A DNA stretch of 64,000 nucleotides from RPQJ01 sp963754535 (GTDB lineage Bacteria; Pseudomonadota; Gammaproteobacteria; Steroidobacterales; Steroidobacteraceae): the NCBI GenBank assembly GCA_963754535.1, contig CAVWGG010000027.1, forward strand, positions 1 to 64,000. The letters are read 5' to 3'. Below are positions 34,792-43,498 of this stretch, piece after piece. The notes beneath the pieces are model-generated. The model did not search any database, was not told where the DNA came from, and saw only the letters and a list, made by a program, of their open reading frames with translations. How positions within the stretch are numbered: position 1 is the first letter of the stretch; each line of letters begins with the position of its first letter. The position numbers were made by a program, and so were the translations under genes.

Positions 34792-35586
34792 ATGGCGGAT
34801 TTCGCACTGCCGCTGCTGTTCGCGCTCGCCGTGTGGTGGTCGGCCACCGCCCTCGTGATGTTCCTGGACGGCTTGCCGCGCGTGACATTCCGCTGGACGC
34901 TGCTCGCCACGACGGCGCTGCAGCTCGTCGCGCTCTATGGCCTGTGGGAAACCCGCGACGACACCAGCGTCGTCGGTGCCTACGTCGCATTCACGTGCGC
35001 GGTTGCCACCTGGGGCTGGCAGGAGGTGTTCTTCCTGACCGGCGCGATCACCGGTCCGCGCCGGCACGCCTGTGCGGCCGACTGCTCCGGCTGGAAGCAC
35101 TTCGGCCACGGCGTGCAGGCAATCCTGCACCACGAGTTTTCGCTGCTCGTCGCCGGCGCCGTGCTCGTCGCGATCTGCTGGAACGCGCCGAACTCCATCG
35201 GCATGTGGACGTATCTCGTGTTGTGGGGCATGCGCCAGAGCGCCAAGCTCAACCTGTTCCTCGGCGTGCGCAACCTCGGCATTGAATTCCTGCCGCAGCA
35301 CCTGCGGTACCTGCAGAGCTTTTTCCGCCGGCGCGGCATGAACGCACTGTTTCCCTGGTCGATCCTCGCCTGCACGATCCTGGTCGTGGCGCTGGCACGC
35401 CAGACCATGCATCCCGCGTCGGGTCCGTTCGAAGTGGCGGGCTTCGCCCTGCTCACGGCGATCGCACTGCTGGGCCTGCTCGAACACTCGATGCTGATGC
35501 TGCCGGTACCGGCCGACGCGCTCTGGCGCCTGGGCCTGAAGTCTCACCGGCGTGCGGCGCAGGCCGCGGAAGGAGTGACGCCATGA
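34792..35586 (+). CDS. puhE: PuhE, putative photosynthetic complex assembly protein
   Basis: The 264-residue protein has about seven membrane helices and matches PuhE (DUF3623): VWWSATALVMFLDGLPRVTF, GWQEVFFLTGAITGPRRHAC, and LFLGVRNLGIEFLPQHLRYL. In Rhodobacter, PuhE modulates the amount of reaction centre and antenna. It starts seven bases after acsF and overlaps dxs by four. Confidence 0.92.
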   Translation: MADFALPLLFALAVWWSATALVMFLDGLPRVTFRWTLLATTALQLVALYGLWETRDDTSVVGAYVAFTCAVATWGWQEVFFLTGAITGPRRHACAADCSGWKHFGHGVQAILHHEFSLLVAGAVLVAICWNAPNSIGMWTYLVLWGMRQSAKLNLFLGVRNLGIEFLPQHLRYLQSFFRRRGMNALFPWSILACTILVVALARQTMHPASGPFEVAGFALLTAIALLGLLEHSMLMLPVPADALWRLGLKSHRRAAQAAEGVTP

Positions 35587-37463
35587 ACCTGCGAATCACC
35601 GGCCGGCTCGATTCCGTTGCCAATCCTGCCGACCTGCGGCGACTGCCTGCAGCGCAGCTCGAGCCATTCGCGGCCGAGCTGCGGGATTACCTGGTCGAGA
35701 CCGTCGCCCGCGGAGGCGGTCACCTGGCAGCCGGGCTAGGCGCGCTCGAACTCACGGTCGCCCTGCACTACGTCTTCGACACGCCGCGCGACGCGCTCGT
35801 CTGGGACGTGGGCCACCAGGCCTACGCGCACAAGGCGCTCACCGGACGCCGCGAGCGCTTGCACACCCTGCGTCGACGCGATGGTCTTTCCGGCTTCCTG
35901 CGCCGCGACGAGAGTCCGTACGACGCATTCGGCGCCGGGCACTCGAGCACATCGATCAGTGCGGCGCTCGGCATCGCCGTAGCGGGCGCCCGGACCAACC
36001 GTCCGACGAAGACCGTTGCGATCATCGGCGATGGCGCACTGACGGCTGGAATGCCCTTCGAGGCCTTGCAGCAAGCCGGCGCGATGCCGGACCTCGACCT
36101 GCTGGTCATCGTCAACGACAACGGCATGTCGATTTCGGAAAACGTGGGTTCGCTCTCCCACGCATTGAATGCCGCCACCGCACAGGCGCGGGACGGGCAA
36201 CCGGTCAGCGTGCGCGGCTGGTTCGAGGCACTGGGCTTCCAGTACACCGGTCCGTGCGATGGGCACGACCTTGCCACGCTGGTCCCGACGTTGCGGTCCT
36301 TGAGTGAGACCCGTGGCCCGCGCGTCCTGCACGTGCGCACGCAAAAGGGCCACGGCTACGCGCGCGCCGAGGCAGAACCGATCAAGTACCACGGTGTGAC
36401 GGCCTTCGACCCGGTCGCGGGCATCGTCCCGGCCGCGACGAAGTCCTTGCCGACGTACACCGACGTGTTCGGTGACTGGCTGTGCCACACGGCCGCGGCC
36501 GATCCGCGCCTGCTGGCCGTGACTCCTGCGATGCGTGAAGGCTCGGGGCTCGTCAGGTTCGCCCGTGAGTACCCGGAGCGCTGCTTCGACGTCGGCATCG
36601 CGGAACAGCACAGCGTGACCTTCGCCGCCGGCCTTGCCTGCCGCGGTGCGCGCCCCGTGGTCGCGATCTACTCGACGTTCCTGCAACGGGCTTACGACCA
36701 GCTCGTGCACGACGTGGCACTGCAGGACCTGCCGGTCATGTTCGCGATCGACCGGGCGGGGCTGGTCGGTCCGGACGGCGCCACGCACAACGGGGCAATG
36801 GACCTGAGCTTCCTGCGGTGCGTTCCTGGCATGGTCGTCATGGCGCCGAGCGACGGCAACGAACTGCGCGACATGCTGCAGACCGGCCTGATGCATGACG
36901 GCCCGGCCGCCGTGCGCTATCCGCGCTGCCCGATCCCTGCCCCGCTCGCCGACCGTGCGCCGCAGGCCATCCCGATGGGGACCGCGGAACTGCGACGGAT
37001 CGGCTCGGGCAAGGTCGCGATCCTGGCGTTCGGCACCCTGCTCGCAAGCGCGCTGGACGTCGCAGCCGACATCGACGCGACCGTCGTCAACATGCGGTTC
37101 GTGAAGCCGCTCGATGAGAGCATCCTGCTGGAAATCGCGCGCAGGCACGAACTCATCGTGACGCTCGAAGAGAACTCACTGGCAGGCGGCGCAGGCAGCG
37201 CCGTGCAGGAATGCCTTGCACGACGTCACGTGCAGGTGCCGCTGCTGCAGCTCGGGCTGCCGGACCGGTTCATCGAACACGGCACGCGCGACGAAGCATT
37301 GCGCGATGCGGGCCTGGATCGCGACAGCATTCGCCATGCCATCGCTGCACGGCAGCCGCAACTGGCAAGGGCGGCTGCATTCGCGGGGGTCCCACAGGCA
37401 TCGGCGCGGCGGGCCGGCGGAGCAACCCGCGCAGTCGTGGTGCAGAAGGCGCTGAGCGACTAG
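35583..37463 (+). CDS. dxs: Dxs, 1-deoxy-D-xylulose-5-phosphate synthase
   Basis: The 626-residue thiamine-diphosphate enzyme condenses pyruvate and glyceraldehyde 3-phosphate in the first step of the MEP isoprenoid pathway. VWDVGHQAYAHKALTGRR, the TPP motif IIGDGALTAGMPFEALQQAG ending in VNDN, and the transketolase-type domain VGIAEQHSVTFAAGLACRGA are all present. The ATG overlaps the puhE stop (ATGA). It is thus the last gene of the bchF operon and would raise prenyl supply together with pigment synthesis. Its TAG overlaps the convergent ispH stop. Confidence 0.96.
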   Translation: MNLRITGRLDSVANPADLRRLPAAQLEPFAAELRDYLVETVARGGGHLAAGLGALELTVALHYVFDTPRDALVWDVGHQAYAHKALTGRRERLHTLRRRDGLSGFLRRDESPYDAFGAGHSSTSISAALGIAVAGARTNRPTKTVAIIGDGALTAGMPFEALQQAGAMPDLDLLVIVNDNGMSISENVGSLSHALNAATAQARDGQPVSVRGWFEALGFQYTGPCDGHDLATLVPTLRSLSETRGPRVLHVRTQKGHGYARAEAEPIKYHGVTAFDPVAGIVPAATKSLPTYTDVFGDWLCHTAAADPRLLAVTPAMREGSGLVRFAREYPERCFDVGIAEQHSVTFAAGLACRGARPVVAIYSTFLQRAYDQLVHDVALQDLPVMFAIDRAGLVGPDGATHNGAMDLSFLRCVPGMVVMAPSDGNELRDMLQTGLMHDGPAAVRYPRCPIPAPLADRAPQAIPMGTAELRRIGSGKVAILAFGTLLASALDVAADIDATVVNMRFVKPLDESILLEIARRHELIVTLEENSLAGGAGSAVQECLARRHVQVPLLQLGLPDRFIEHGTRDEALRDAGLDRDSIRHAIAARQPQLARAAAFAGVPQASARRAGGATRAVVVQKALSD

Positions 37464-38440
37464 ATAAGGCCGGCGAATGCCGGCTGTCCAACGGGTTCGG
37501 CAGGCCGCGGTGTGTGCCGCCGCAGCACGGCGGCCGGGAGCCGGAACGTGACGTTCTCGACCAGGTTGCCCATCTCGATCTCCGACGACGCGCCGAGCTC
37601 ACGCAACCGCCGGATCACCCCTTCGACGAGGTAATCGGGTGCCGAGGCGCCGGCGGTCACGCCGACGCGCTGCGCACCCGTCAGCCAGGCCGGGTCGATC
37701 GCACCAGCGTCGTCGACCAGGTGCGCGGCGCAGCCGCAGTGCGCCGCCACTTCCTGCAACCGGTGCGAATTCGAACTGTTCGAGGCACCGACGACCAGCA
37801 TCAGGTCGACGTTGCCCGCGATCTGCTTCACCGCCTGCTGGCGATTGTGCGTCGCGTAGCAGATGTCCTCGAGTTCGGGACCCTGCAGGCCGGGATAGCG
37901 GCTGGCAAGCGCGGCAATGAGGTCACGCGTATCGTCGACGCTGAGCGTCGTCTGCGTGACGTAAGCGACGGCCGCACCGGGCGGCATCGGCAACCGCTCG
38001 ATGTCGGCCACGCTGGCCACCACGTGCACAGGCTGCGGCACCTTGCCGATGGTGCCGACGACTTCGTCGTGGCCGGCATGGCCGATGAGCACGACCGACA
38101 CGCCCTGGCGCACGAAGCGCTGCACCTGCAGGTGAACCTTGGCGACCAGCGGACAGGTCGCGTCGATGATTTCGAGACTGCGGCCGCGGGCCTCGCGTTC
38201 GACCGAGGCCGCCACGCCATGTGCGCTGAACACGGTCACGGCACCGCGCGGTATGGCGGCGACATCGTCCACGAAAATCGCCCCCTTCCGCTCGAGATCG
38301 CGCACGACGTAACCGTTGTGCACGATCTCGTGGAAGACATACACGGGCGCGCCGTGGATCGCGAGCGCGCGTTCGACGATCTCGATCGCGCGCGTCACAC
38401 CCGCACAGAACCCACGGGGCCGTGCGAGTACGATCTGCAT
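37460..38440 (-). CDS. ispH: IspH, HMB-PP reductase
   Basis: The 326-residue iron-sulfur enzyme makes IPP and DMAPP in the last MEP step. Cluster ligands are Cys12 (RGFCAGV), the Cys in IDATCPLVAK, and the Cys in DICYATHNRQ. The substrate-binding SSNSHRL and the VTAGASAPDYLVEGVI block are intact. The ATG shares a base with the pufC stop (TGATG), so it ends the superoperon that starts at crtE. Such genes often have a second copy elsewhere; this cannot be tested here. Confidence 0.95.
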   Translation of the reverse strand: MQIVLARPRGFCAGVTRAIEIVERALAIHGAPVYVFHEIVHNGYVVRDLERKGAIFVDDVAAIPRGAVTVFSAHGVAASVEREARGRSLEIIDATCPLVAKVHLQVQRFVRQGVSVVLIGHAGHDEVVGTIGKVPQPVHVVASVADIERLPMPPGAAVAYVTQTTLSVDDTRDLIAALASRYPGLQGPELEDICYATHNRQQAVKQIAGNVDLMLVVGASNSSNSHRLQEVAAHCGCAAHLVDDAGAIDPAWLTGAQRVGVTAGASAPDYLVEGVIRRLRELGASSEIEMGNLVENVTFRLPAAVLRRHTPRPAEPVGQPAFAGLI

Positions 38441-39582
38441 CAGGCCCCCGTCTTCCCCATGGCGGCCGCGGCAGCTGCATCGCGTGCGGCACCCGCCGCA
38501 GCGACGTCAGCTGCGGACGGCGCTGTCGCCGTGCCCGCCGGCGCCGCCGGATCGACCACTGCGGCCGGTGCGGGCGGCGGCTTGATGCGGGCCAGTTCCG
38601 GATGATTCGGCAGCATGCTGACGCCGTTGAGCGGCTTCGGCTGGCCCTGGTGACACGTCATGCAGTTGATCTTCGCGACGTCGCCCGTCGGTCCGCGCCG
38701 GCTTGCCGGAAACACGTCGGTGAGCGGCACCATGTAGTCCTGGTTCAGGCCCTGCGACATGCGGATGGCATACCAGGCGACGACACGCTGCGGGTTGGCC
38801 CTCGACCAATCCGTAAACGATTGGGTGTTGTGGCAATGGGTGCAGTTGACGCCAAGCGCCTGCGACGTGTGCATCATCATCGCGTACGTCTGCTCGGCCG
38901 TCTTGATGCCCGCCGTGTTGCCCGTAGGCAGCGCGGTCTGGCTGACGACGCGCGCGATGCCGTCGTTCAGCAGGTACGGCGTGAACGGGTCGTACGGGAG
39001 CGAAGTCAGCCCCACGACAGCGGCCGGCCTGTTCTGGCCGGCATTGCCGGCCATCAGGCCCCGCGGCGCGGGGCCGGCATTGACGAACCACTTGTACTGC
39101 GGGATGGGATTGCCGCGGTGGCACGTGTAGCACGTCACGCCCGTCTGCTGGACGTGCTTCTGCCAGTTGATGTTGATGTCGCGCGTCATCTGGATCATGC
39201 GCCGCGCCACGACCTTCTGGTATTTCTCGTCCGACGCGAAGTCGTTGACGTTGTGGCAATAGGCGCACTGCTCCGTCGGAGCGACCCAGTTGGCCTGCGC
39301 GGTCATCTGGTGGATGAACTCGTTGACCGTCAGGTCGGTGAGCACCTGCACGTTCTGGTAGACGTCCTTCGCGAGCGGCGCGTCACCGGGAATCGACGGG
39401 ATTCCCGGCGGGGGCACGTTCCTGGCCGTCAGCTCCGCCTGCGTGCGCGGATTGCTGACCGTCACCATGCCCGTGCCGCGATACCCGTTCTGCCTGGAAT
39501 CGACGGGTGGACGCTCGCAACCGGCCAGAAGCGCCACGGACAGTACCGCCAGTGCCGGGATCCTCATGATGCTGCAGTTCAT
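38440..39582 (-). CDS. pufC: PufC, tetraheme cytochrome subunit of the reaction centre
   Basis: The 380-residue periplasmic lipoprotein re-reduces the special pair. A lipobox ends at Cys22 (VALLAGC). Four c-heme sites are present: CAYCH (106-110), CYTCH (151-155), CTHCH (247-251) and CMTCH (307-311). Met ligands are expected in nearby helices such as RMIQMTRD and TYAMMMHTS. The C-terminal about 45 residues form a Pro/Ala-rich tail of low complexity. The ATG at 39582 overlaps the pufM stop (TAATG); an in-frame ATG at 39567 is an alternative. Confidence 0.96.
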   Translation of the reverse strand: MNCSIMRIPALAVLSVALLAGCERPPVDSRQNGYRGTGMVTVSNPRTQAELTARNVPPPGIPSIPGDAPLAKDVYQNVQVLTDLTVNEFIHQMTAQANWVAPTEQCAYCHNVNDFASDEKYQKVVARRMIQMTRDININWQKHVQQTGVTCYTCHRGNPIPQYKWFVNAGPAPRGLMAGNAGQNRPAAVVGLTSLPYDPFTPYLLNDGIARVVSQTALPTGNTAGIKTAEQTYAMMMHTSQALGVNCTHCHNTQSFTDWSRANPQRVVAWYAIRMSQGLNQDYMVPLTDVFPASRRGPTGDVAKINCMTCHQGQPKPLNGVSMLPNHPELARIKPPPAPAAVVDPAAPAGTATAPSAADVAAAGAARDAAAAAAMGKTGA

Positions 39583-40556
39583 TACGGCGCTCCCGGAAGC
39601 GTGGCGGGATCGATCACGGCGGGCACCGTCGGCGGATAGGCCGGGGCGACGCCATGCTGCACGGCCCACAGGTACCAGTTGTCGACGACGGTGCCGGTCA
39701 GCAGGATGCCGATGCCGCCGACCAGCGGGCACAGCACTGCAAACCACCAGGCCCAGCGATGGATGGATTCGATCGTCGCGTTGAAGCCCATCGTCCAGCG
39801 CCAGAACAGCGCCATGCGTTCCACGGCCGTGCCGCGGTCCATGTACTGCTCGACTTCCCGGTCGCCGCCGTAGCGTGCGGTCGAGAGCACCGTGCCCGCA
39901 TGCATCGCGAACAGCAGCACCGAGCCGTAGAGGAACGCGATCGACAGCGCGTGGAACGGGTTGTAGAACAGGTTGCCGTAACGGATCGAGAACGCGGCCG
40001 TCCAGTCCAGGTGCGGGAAGATGCCGAACGGCACCGCCTCCGACCAGCTGCCCATCAGCACCGGGCGGATGAAGCCGAGCACCAGGTAGAGCCAGATCGC
40101 GGCAGCGAACGCCCAGGCCGTGTGCGTGCCGAGACCGAGCGCCCGCGCGCGGCGATACATGCGCACCCACCAGAGCAGGATCGACGCGGTCAGGAAGAAG
40201 CCAGCCATCAGCCACCAACCGCCTTCCTGCAGCGGTGGCAGATGCAAGCCGTACTTCGCCGCCGGCGGCTCGAGCGCGAGCCAGGGCAGTTGCCGGACGA
40301 ACTGGATCGGATCCCAGCCCACCGAGGCCCACATGTTCAGGCCGATGATCTCGATGGCGATGAAGCCACAGAGCAGCGACGCAAATCCTGTCAAGCCCAG
40401 GTAGAAAGGACCGATCTGGGTGTCGCCGACGATCCCGAGCAGATAGCTCAGGAACGGCTTGCCCTGACGTTTGTAGATGCCGCCCGGCAGTGGCACGCCC
40501 GGATAGACCGGTGCGCTCACCTGCACGCGCGTAAAGAGATTCTGATATTCAGCCAT
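39582..40556 (-). CDS. pufM: PufM, reaction centre M subunit
   Basis: The 324-residue, five-helix subunit keeps the landmark residues at exactly the Rhodobacter sphaeroides numbers: His182 and His202 for bacteriochlorophylls, His219, Glu234 and His266 for the non-heme iron, Tyr210 near the primary donor and Phe197. A GGGGAG ribosome-binding site precedes the start. It lies 18 bases after pufL. Confidence 0.97.
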   Translation of the reverse strand: MAEYQNLFTRVQVSAPVYPGVPLPGGIYKRQGKPFLSYLLGIVGDTQIGPFYLGLTGFASLLCGFIAIEIIGLNMWASVGWDPIQFVRQLPWLALEPPAAKYGLHLPPLQEGGWWLMAGFFLTASILLWWVRMYRRARALGLGTHTAWAFAAAIWLYLVLGFIRPVLMGSWSEAVPFGIFPHLDWTAAFSIRYGNLFYNPFHALSIAFLYGSVLLFAMHAGTVLSTARYGGDREVEQYMDRGTAVERMALFWRWTMGFNATIESIHRWAWWFAVLCPLVGGIGILLTGTVVDNWYLWAVQHGVAPAYPPTVPAVIDPATLPGAP

Positions 40557-40574
40557 GACGCTCCCCTTTGTTCT

Positions 40575-41399
40575 TCAGCGCCAGATCGGCAGGTCGAGCC
40601 ACCAGTTCCACCACTCGGGCCACCCGCGCGTCCAGAATGGACCGCTGATCACGATGCAGACCGCGCTCCAGAACGCGGCGCTGATTGCGAGGAACAGGCC
40701 CAGGCGATGGATGCCGAGCGCGCCGATCGAGTAACCGATGGCGTCGCGGAAGAATGTGTTCTCGTGCTCCGCGCCCTTCACCGACTCACCCTTGGCAGGG
40801 TTCATCACCGACAGGATCATCGCGCCGTGCAGCGACAGCGCGAGCGTGGTCGTGAAGAAGAACGTGACGCCCAGCATGTGTGCCGGGTTGTAGTGGAAAT
40901 GCAGGTGCTGGTAGCCGACGTTCGACACCCAGTCGAGGTGGCTGAAGATGCCGTACGGGAAACCGTGTCCCCAGGCGCCCAGCAGGAAAGGCCGGACCAC
41001 CACCAGCGTGAAGTAGGCGAGGATCGCAAAGCTGAACGCAATCGGCACGTGCAGGCCGATGCCGAGCTTGCGGCAGATCTCCACCTCGCGCAGTGCCCAG
41101 GACGTGAACGCCCCCAGCGCGCAGAGGGTGATGATTTGCCACAGCCCTCCTTCGCGCAACGGCGCCAGCGCGAGGCCGTACTTGAGGTCCGGCGGCGCGA
41201 TACTGATCTGCCACAGGTTCCACGTGGGGCCGAGCGCCGCGCCCCAGAGGATCAGAGCTGTTCCGAGCAGTGAGAAGAACAGCGTGGTCACGCCGAAGAA
41301 GCCGACGTAGAACGGCCCGACCCAGAAGTCGAACAGGTCTCCGCCGATGAGCGTACCCCCACGCACCCGGTATTTTCGTTCGAAACTCAGCATCGCCAT
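40575..41399 (-). CDS. pufL: PufL, reaction centre L subunit
   Basis: The 274-residue, five-helix subunit carries His153, His173 (bacteriochlorophyll), His190 and His230 (iron), Glu104, Tyr162, His168 and Phe181 in standard numbering (initiator Met not counted). It has the extra-His sequence YQHLHFHYNPAH, with His at 164 and 166. Three ATGs follow GGAGGT; I chose 41399 (MAMLSFERKYRV), which has six bases of spacing and matches the family. A hairpin precedes it. Confidence 0.97.
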   Translation of the reverse strand: MAMLSFERKYRVRGGTLIGGDLFDFWVGPFYVGFFGVTTLFFSLLGTALILWGAALGPTWNLWQISIAPPDLKYGLALAPLREGGLWQIITLCALGAFTSWALREVEICRKLGIGLHVPIAFSFAILAYFTLVVVRPFLLGAWGHGFPYGIFSHLDWVSNVGYQHLHFHYNPAHMLGVTFFFTTTLALSLHGAMILSVMNPAKGESVKGAEHENTFFRDAIGYSIGALGIHRLGLFLAISAAFWSAVCIVISGPFWTRGWPEWWNWWLDLPIWR

Positions 41400-41460
41400 C
41401 GCCATACCTCCGCTCGGAACGCGAGTAGCGGAGATTCGCCACTGCGCGTCGGTCGGTGAC

Positions 41461-41495
41461 GGGACGCATACGGGCACGATTGCCCGGCTACGCCC
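41461..41495 (-). promoter_or_regulatory. pufA-pufL intercistronic hairpin
   Basis: The core is a perfect six-base stem CGGGCA/TGCCCG with tetraloop (41471-41486), extended by an imperfect outer stem GGGCGTA/TGCGTCCC. In Rhodobacter, a hairpin at this position protects the pufBA segment from 3' decay, giving excess LH1 over reaction-centre mRNA. The same role is inferred here. Confidence 0.65.
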
Positions 41496-41513
41496 GCCAC
41501 CAGTCGCGTGCCG

Positions 41514-41711
41514 TCAGCCCAGCAGCTGCGCTTCGGGCAGCGACGTCACGACTTGCGACGTCGCGGCCGGAGCCGCCTGCGGACCATCCAGCCAGTTGAA
41601 CTTGTTGGTGCTCAGCAGGATGAAATGAATCAGCAGAGCCAGCACGAACAAGAACGTTGCAAGGGCGACCAGTGATCGCCGCGGATCGAACAGCAGCCAA
41701 ATGCGCCACAT
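41514..41711 (-). CDS. pufA: PufA, light-harvesting 1 alpha chain
   Basis: The 65-residue antenna peptide begins MWRIWLLFDPRRSLVALATF, the standard LH1-alpha start, and has its bacteriochlorophyll-ligand His29 in the single membrane helix (LALLIHFILLSTNKFNWLD). The C-terminal tail is 22 residues of Ala/Pro/Ser-rich sequence. GGAGG lies nine bases upstream of the ATG. The pufB-pufA gap is 54 bases. Confidence 0.96.
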   Translation of the reverse strand: MWRIWLLFDPRRSLVALATFLFVLALLIHFILLSTNKFNWLDGPQAAPAATSQVVTSLPEAQLLG

Positions 41712-41765
41712 GTTCCTGCCTCCTATGTCAGTTGCGTCAAAATGCAGTTCATCGAGTGACTCTGG

Positions 41766-41915
41766 TTAGAGCCACGGACGCCACTGCCACACCAGGAAAT
41801 GCGCGATGATCGCGACCACCGTGAAGCCGATGAAGCCCGTCATGAACAAACCGTGGAATTCCTTCGCTTCATTCGCGTTGAGCCCCGACAGCGAACTCTT
41901 GTTGTCTTCAGCCAT
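41766..41915 (-). CDS. pufB: PufB, light-harvesting 1 beta chain
   Basis: The 49-residue antenna peptide starts MAEDNKSSLSGLNANEAKEF and ends in the beta-chain signature WQWRPWL. His21 is the conserved N-terminal His and His39 is the bacteriochlorophyll ligand in the membrane helix (GFIGFTVVAIIAHFLVW). A strong ribosome-binding site (GGGAGGTGA) precedes the ATG. It is the first puf gene; no pufQ lies between it and bchZ. Confidence 0.97.
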   Translation of the reverse strand: MAEDNKSSLSGLNANEAKEFHGLFMTGFIGFTVVAIIAHFLVWQWRPWL

Positions 41916-41950
41916 TCGAAATCACCTCCCAAACTGGCCTTTCAGTAATC

Positions 41951-42021
41951 GTCGCGCTCCCCACGCGACCCGGGTGCCGTGCGGACGCACGGCTTCGTCG
42001 ACCGCCCGCGGATGCGGGCGG
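41951..42021 (-). promoter_or_regulatory. Three tandem hairpins in the bchZ-pufB leader
   Basis: Three perfect stem-loops follow each other in the 134-base gap. On the plus strand they are GTCGCG/CGCGAC at 41951-41969 (seven-base loop), GCCGTGC/GCACGGC at 41976-41993 (tetraloop), and CCGCCCGC/GCGGGCGG at 42002-42021 (tetraloop). None is followed by a U-run, so they are not ordinary terminators. They probably act as a processing or stability barrier separating bchZ from puf mRNA. Confidence 0.65.
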
Positions 42022-42049
42022 CAAACACGATTGGAGGACGCGCGACGCA

Positions 42050-43498
42050 TCACGCATGCGCGGCCTCCCTGGTTCCTCGCACGGCGCGGACTCGCGCAGC
42101 CGTGACTGTCGTTTCGCCGGCCTGGCGGGCCGCGCGCTCCGCCGCATCGCGCAGCTGCTTGGCCGCACTGATGCGGACGAGCACGGGTTCGGCGTCGAGC
42201 AGTTCGTCGAGCACCGTGCGGGCGTCCTCCGCCCAGGGCAGCTCTTCGTGCAGTCGTGCCGGCGTCGGATCCACGCGATCGAGCTCCGTGCCGAGTGGCA
42301 GGATGTCGAACAGCGCATCGAACAGCGCGTTGCAGATTTCCTGCACCAGGTAGGTCGCGCCCGAGTAGCCCATGAACGGCGTGCCCGTGTGGCGCCGGAT
42401 CACGGAGCCCGGGAACGACGCCGGGATGTACACGGCGCGCCCGCCCGCCTCGGCCAGGTACATGCGTTCGTTGAAGCTGCCGAACAGCACGAGCGGCGGC
42501 TTCTCGCGCACGTTGCGACGGACTGCTTCGTTATCCGTCTTCTCACCCGGCTTGCGGGCGACCGCGAAGGTGCACGGCAGGCCAAGTTCTTCTTCGAGGA
42601 AATGGCGCACACCGCGCGTGTAGGTTTCGTTGGCGACGATCGCGAAGCTCGCCGTGCCGAAGAAATCCTGCGTCACGGAGCGCCAGAGGTCCCACAGCGG
42701 CTTGATCGTCGTGTGCTTCTCGCGCTCGATGAACGGCTCGGGATCGAGCCCCGTCAGTTCGCCGAGCGAGCGCAGGAACTTCGTCGTGCTGTGCAGCCCG
42801 ATCGGCGCCTGCAGGTAGGGCCGCTCGAGCGCCTCGCACAACATCCGGCCGAACTCGCGATAGAGGCAGACGTTCACGTCGGCATCGGCGAGCTGCGCGA
42901 TGTCCGCGAGGTGGCTGCCGAGCGGGAAGACCATGTTCACTTCGGCGCCGATGCCCTCGATGAGGCGGCGGATCTCGGCGAGGTCGGACGGCATGTTGAA
43001 CGTGCCGTAGCTCGGCCCGATGACGTTCACGCGCGGCTTCTCGCCGGCCCTGCGCGGCTTCAGGGCGGGCACCTTCTTCGGGCCGTATTCGGTCCACAGC
43101 CAGTACAGCGCGCGGTTCGCGCTTTGCCACTGGTCCTCGTCGATCGTGCGTGGCAGGAAGCGCTGGATGTTGGTGCCTTCCGGCGTCACGCCACCGCCGA
43201 TCATCTCGGCGATCGAACCCGTCACCACGACCGCGGGCTGATGCGGATCCAGCGTGCGGTGCGCGCGGCGCATCGCGCCCTCGGTGCCCTTCTGTCCCAG
43301 CTCTTCTTCGGAGAGGCCGGTGACGACGATCGGCAATTCGTGCGGCGGCAGCGCGTCCGTGTAATGCAGCACGGAGGTGACCGGCAGGTTTTCGCAACCG
43401 ACGGGGCCGTCGATGATCACCTGCAGGCCCTTGATCGCCGTGAAGACGTACACGGCTCCCCAGTAGCCGCCGGCACGATCATGATCGAGCACCAGCAT
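42050..43498 (-). CDS. bchZ: BchZ, chlorophyllide a reductase Z subunit
   Basis: The 482-residue nitrogenase-like subunit pairs with BchY to form the catalytic part of chlorophyllide a reductase, which reduces ring B and makes a bacteriochlorin. Cys35 (DGPVGCENLPV) is the conserved cluster Cys. VTGSIAEMIGGGVTPEGTNI and IGPSYGTFNMPSDLAEIRRL are family blocks. The ATG shares a base with the bchY stop. Confidence 0.96.
   Translation of the reverse strand: MLVLDHDRAGGYWGAVYVFTAIKGLQVIIDGPVGCENLPVTSVLHYTDALPPHELPIVVTGLSEEELGQKGTEGAMRRAHRTLDPHQPAVVVTGSIAEMIGGGVTPEGTNIQRFLPRTIDEDQWQSANRALYWLWTEYGPKKVPALKPRRAGEKPRVNVIGPSYGTFNMPSDLAEIRRLIEGIGAEVNMVFPLGSHLADIAQLADADVNVCLYREFGRMLCEALERPYLQAPIGLHSTTKFLRSLGELTGLDPEPFIEREKHTTIKPLWDLWRSVTQDFFGTASFAIVANETYTRGVRHFLEEELGLPCTFAVARKPGEKTDNEAVRRNVREKPPLVLFGSFNERMYLAEAGGRAVYIPASFPGSVIRRHTGTPFMGYSGATYLVQEICNALFDALFDILPLGTELDRVDPTPARLHEELPWAEDARTVLDELLDAEPVLVRISAAKQLRDAAERAARQAGETTVTAARVRAVRGTREAAHA

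Noticed and set aside
41916..42049. A pufQ gene between bchZ and pufB
   Set aside because: The gap is only 134 bases and is filled with hairpins; no pufQ-like frame is present.
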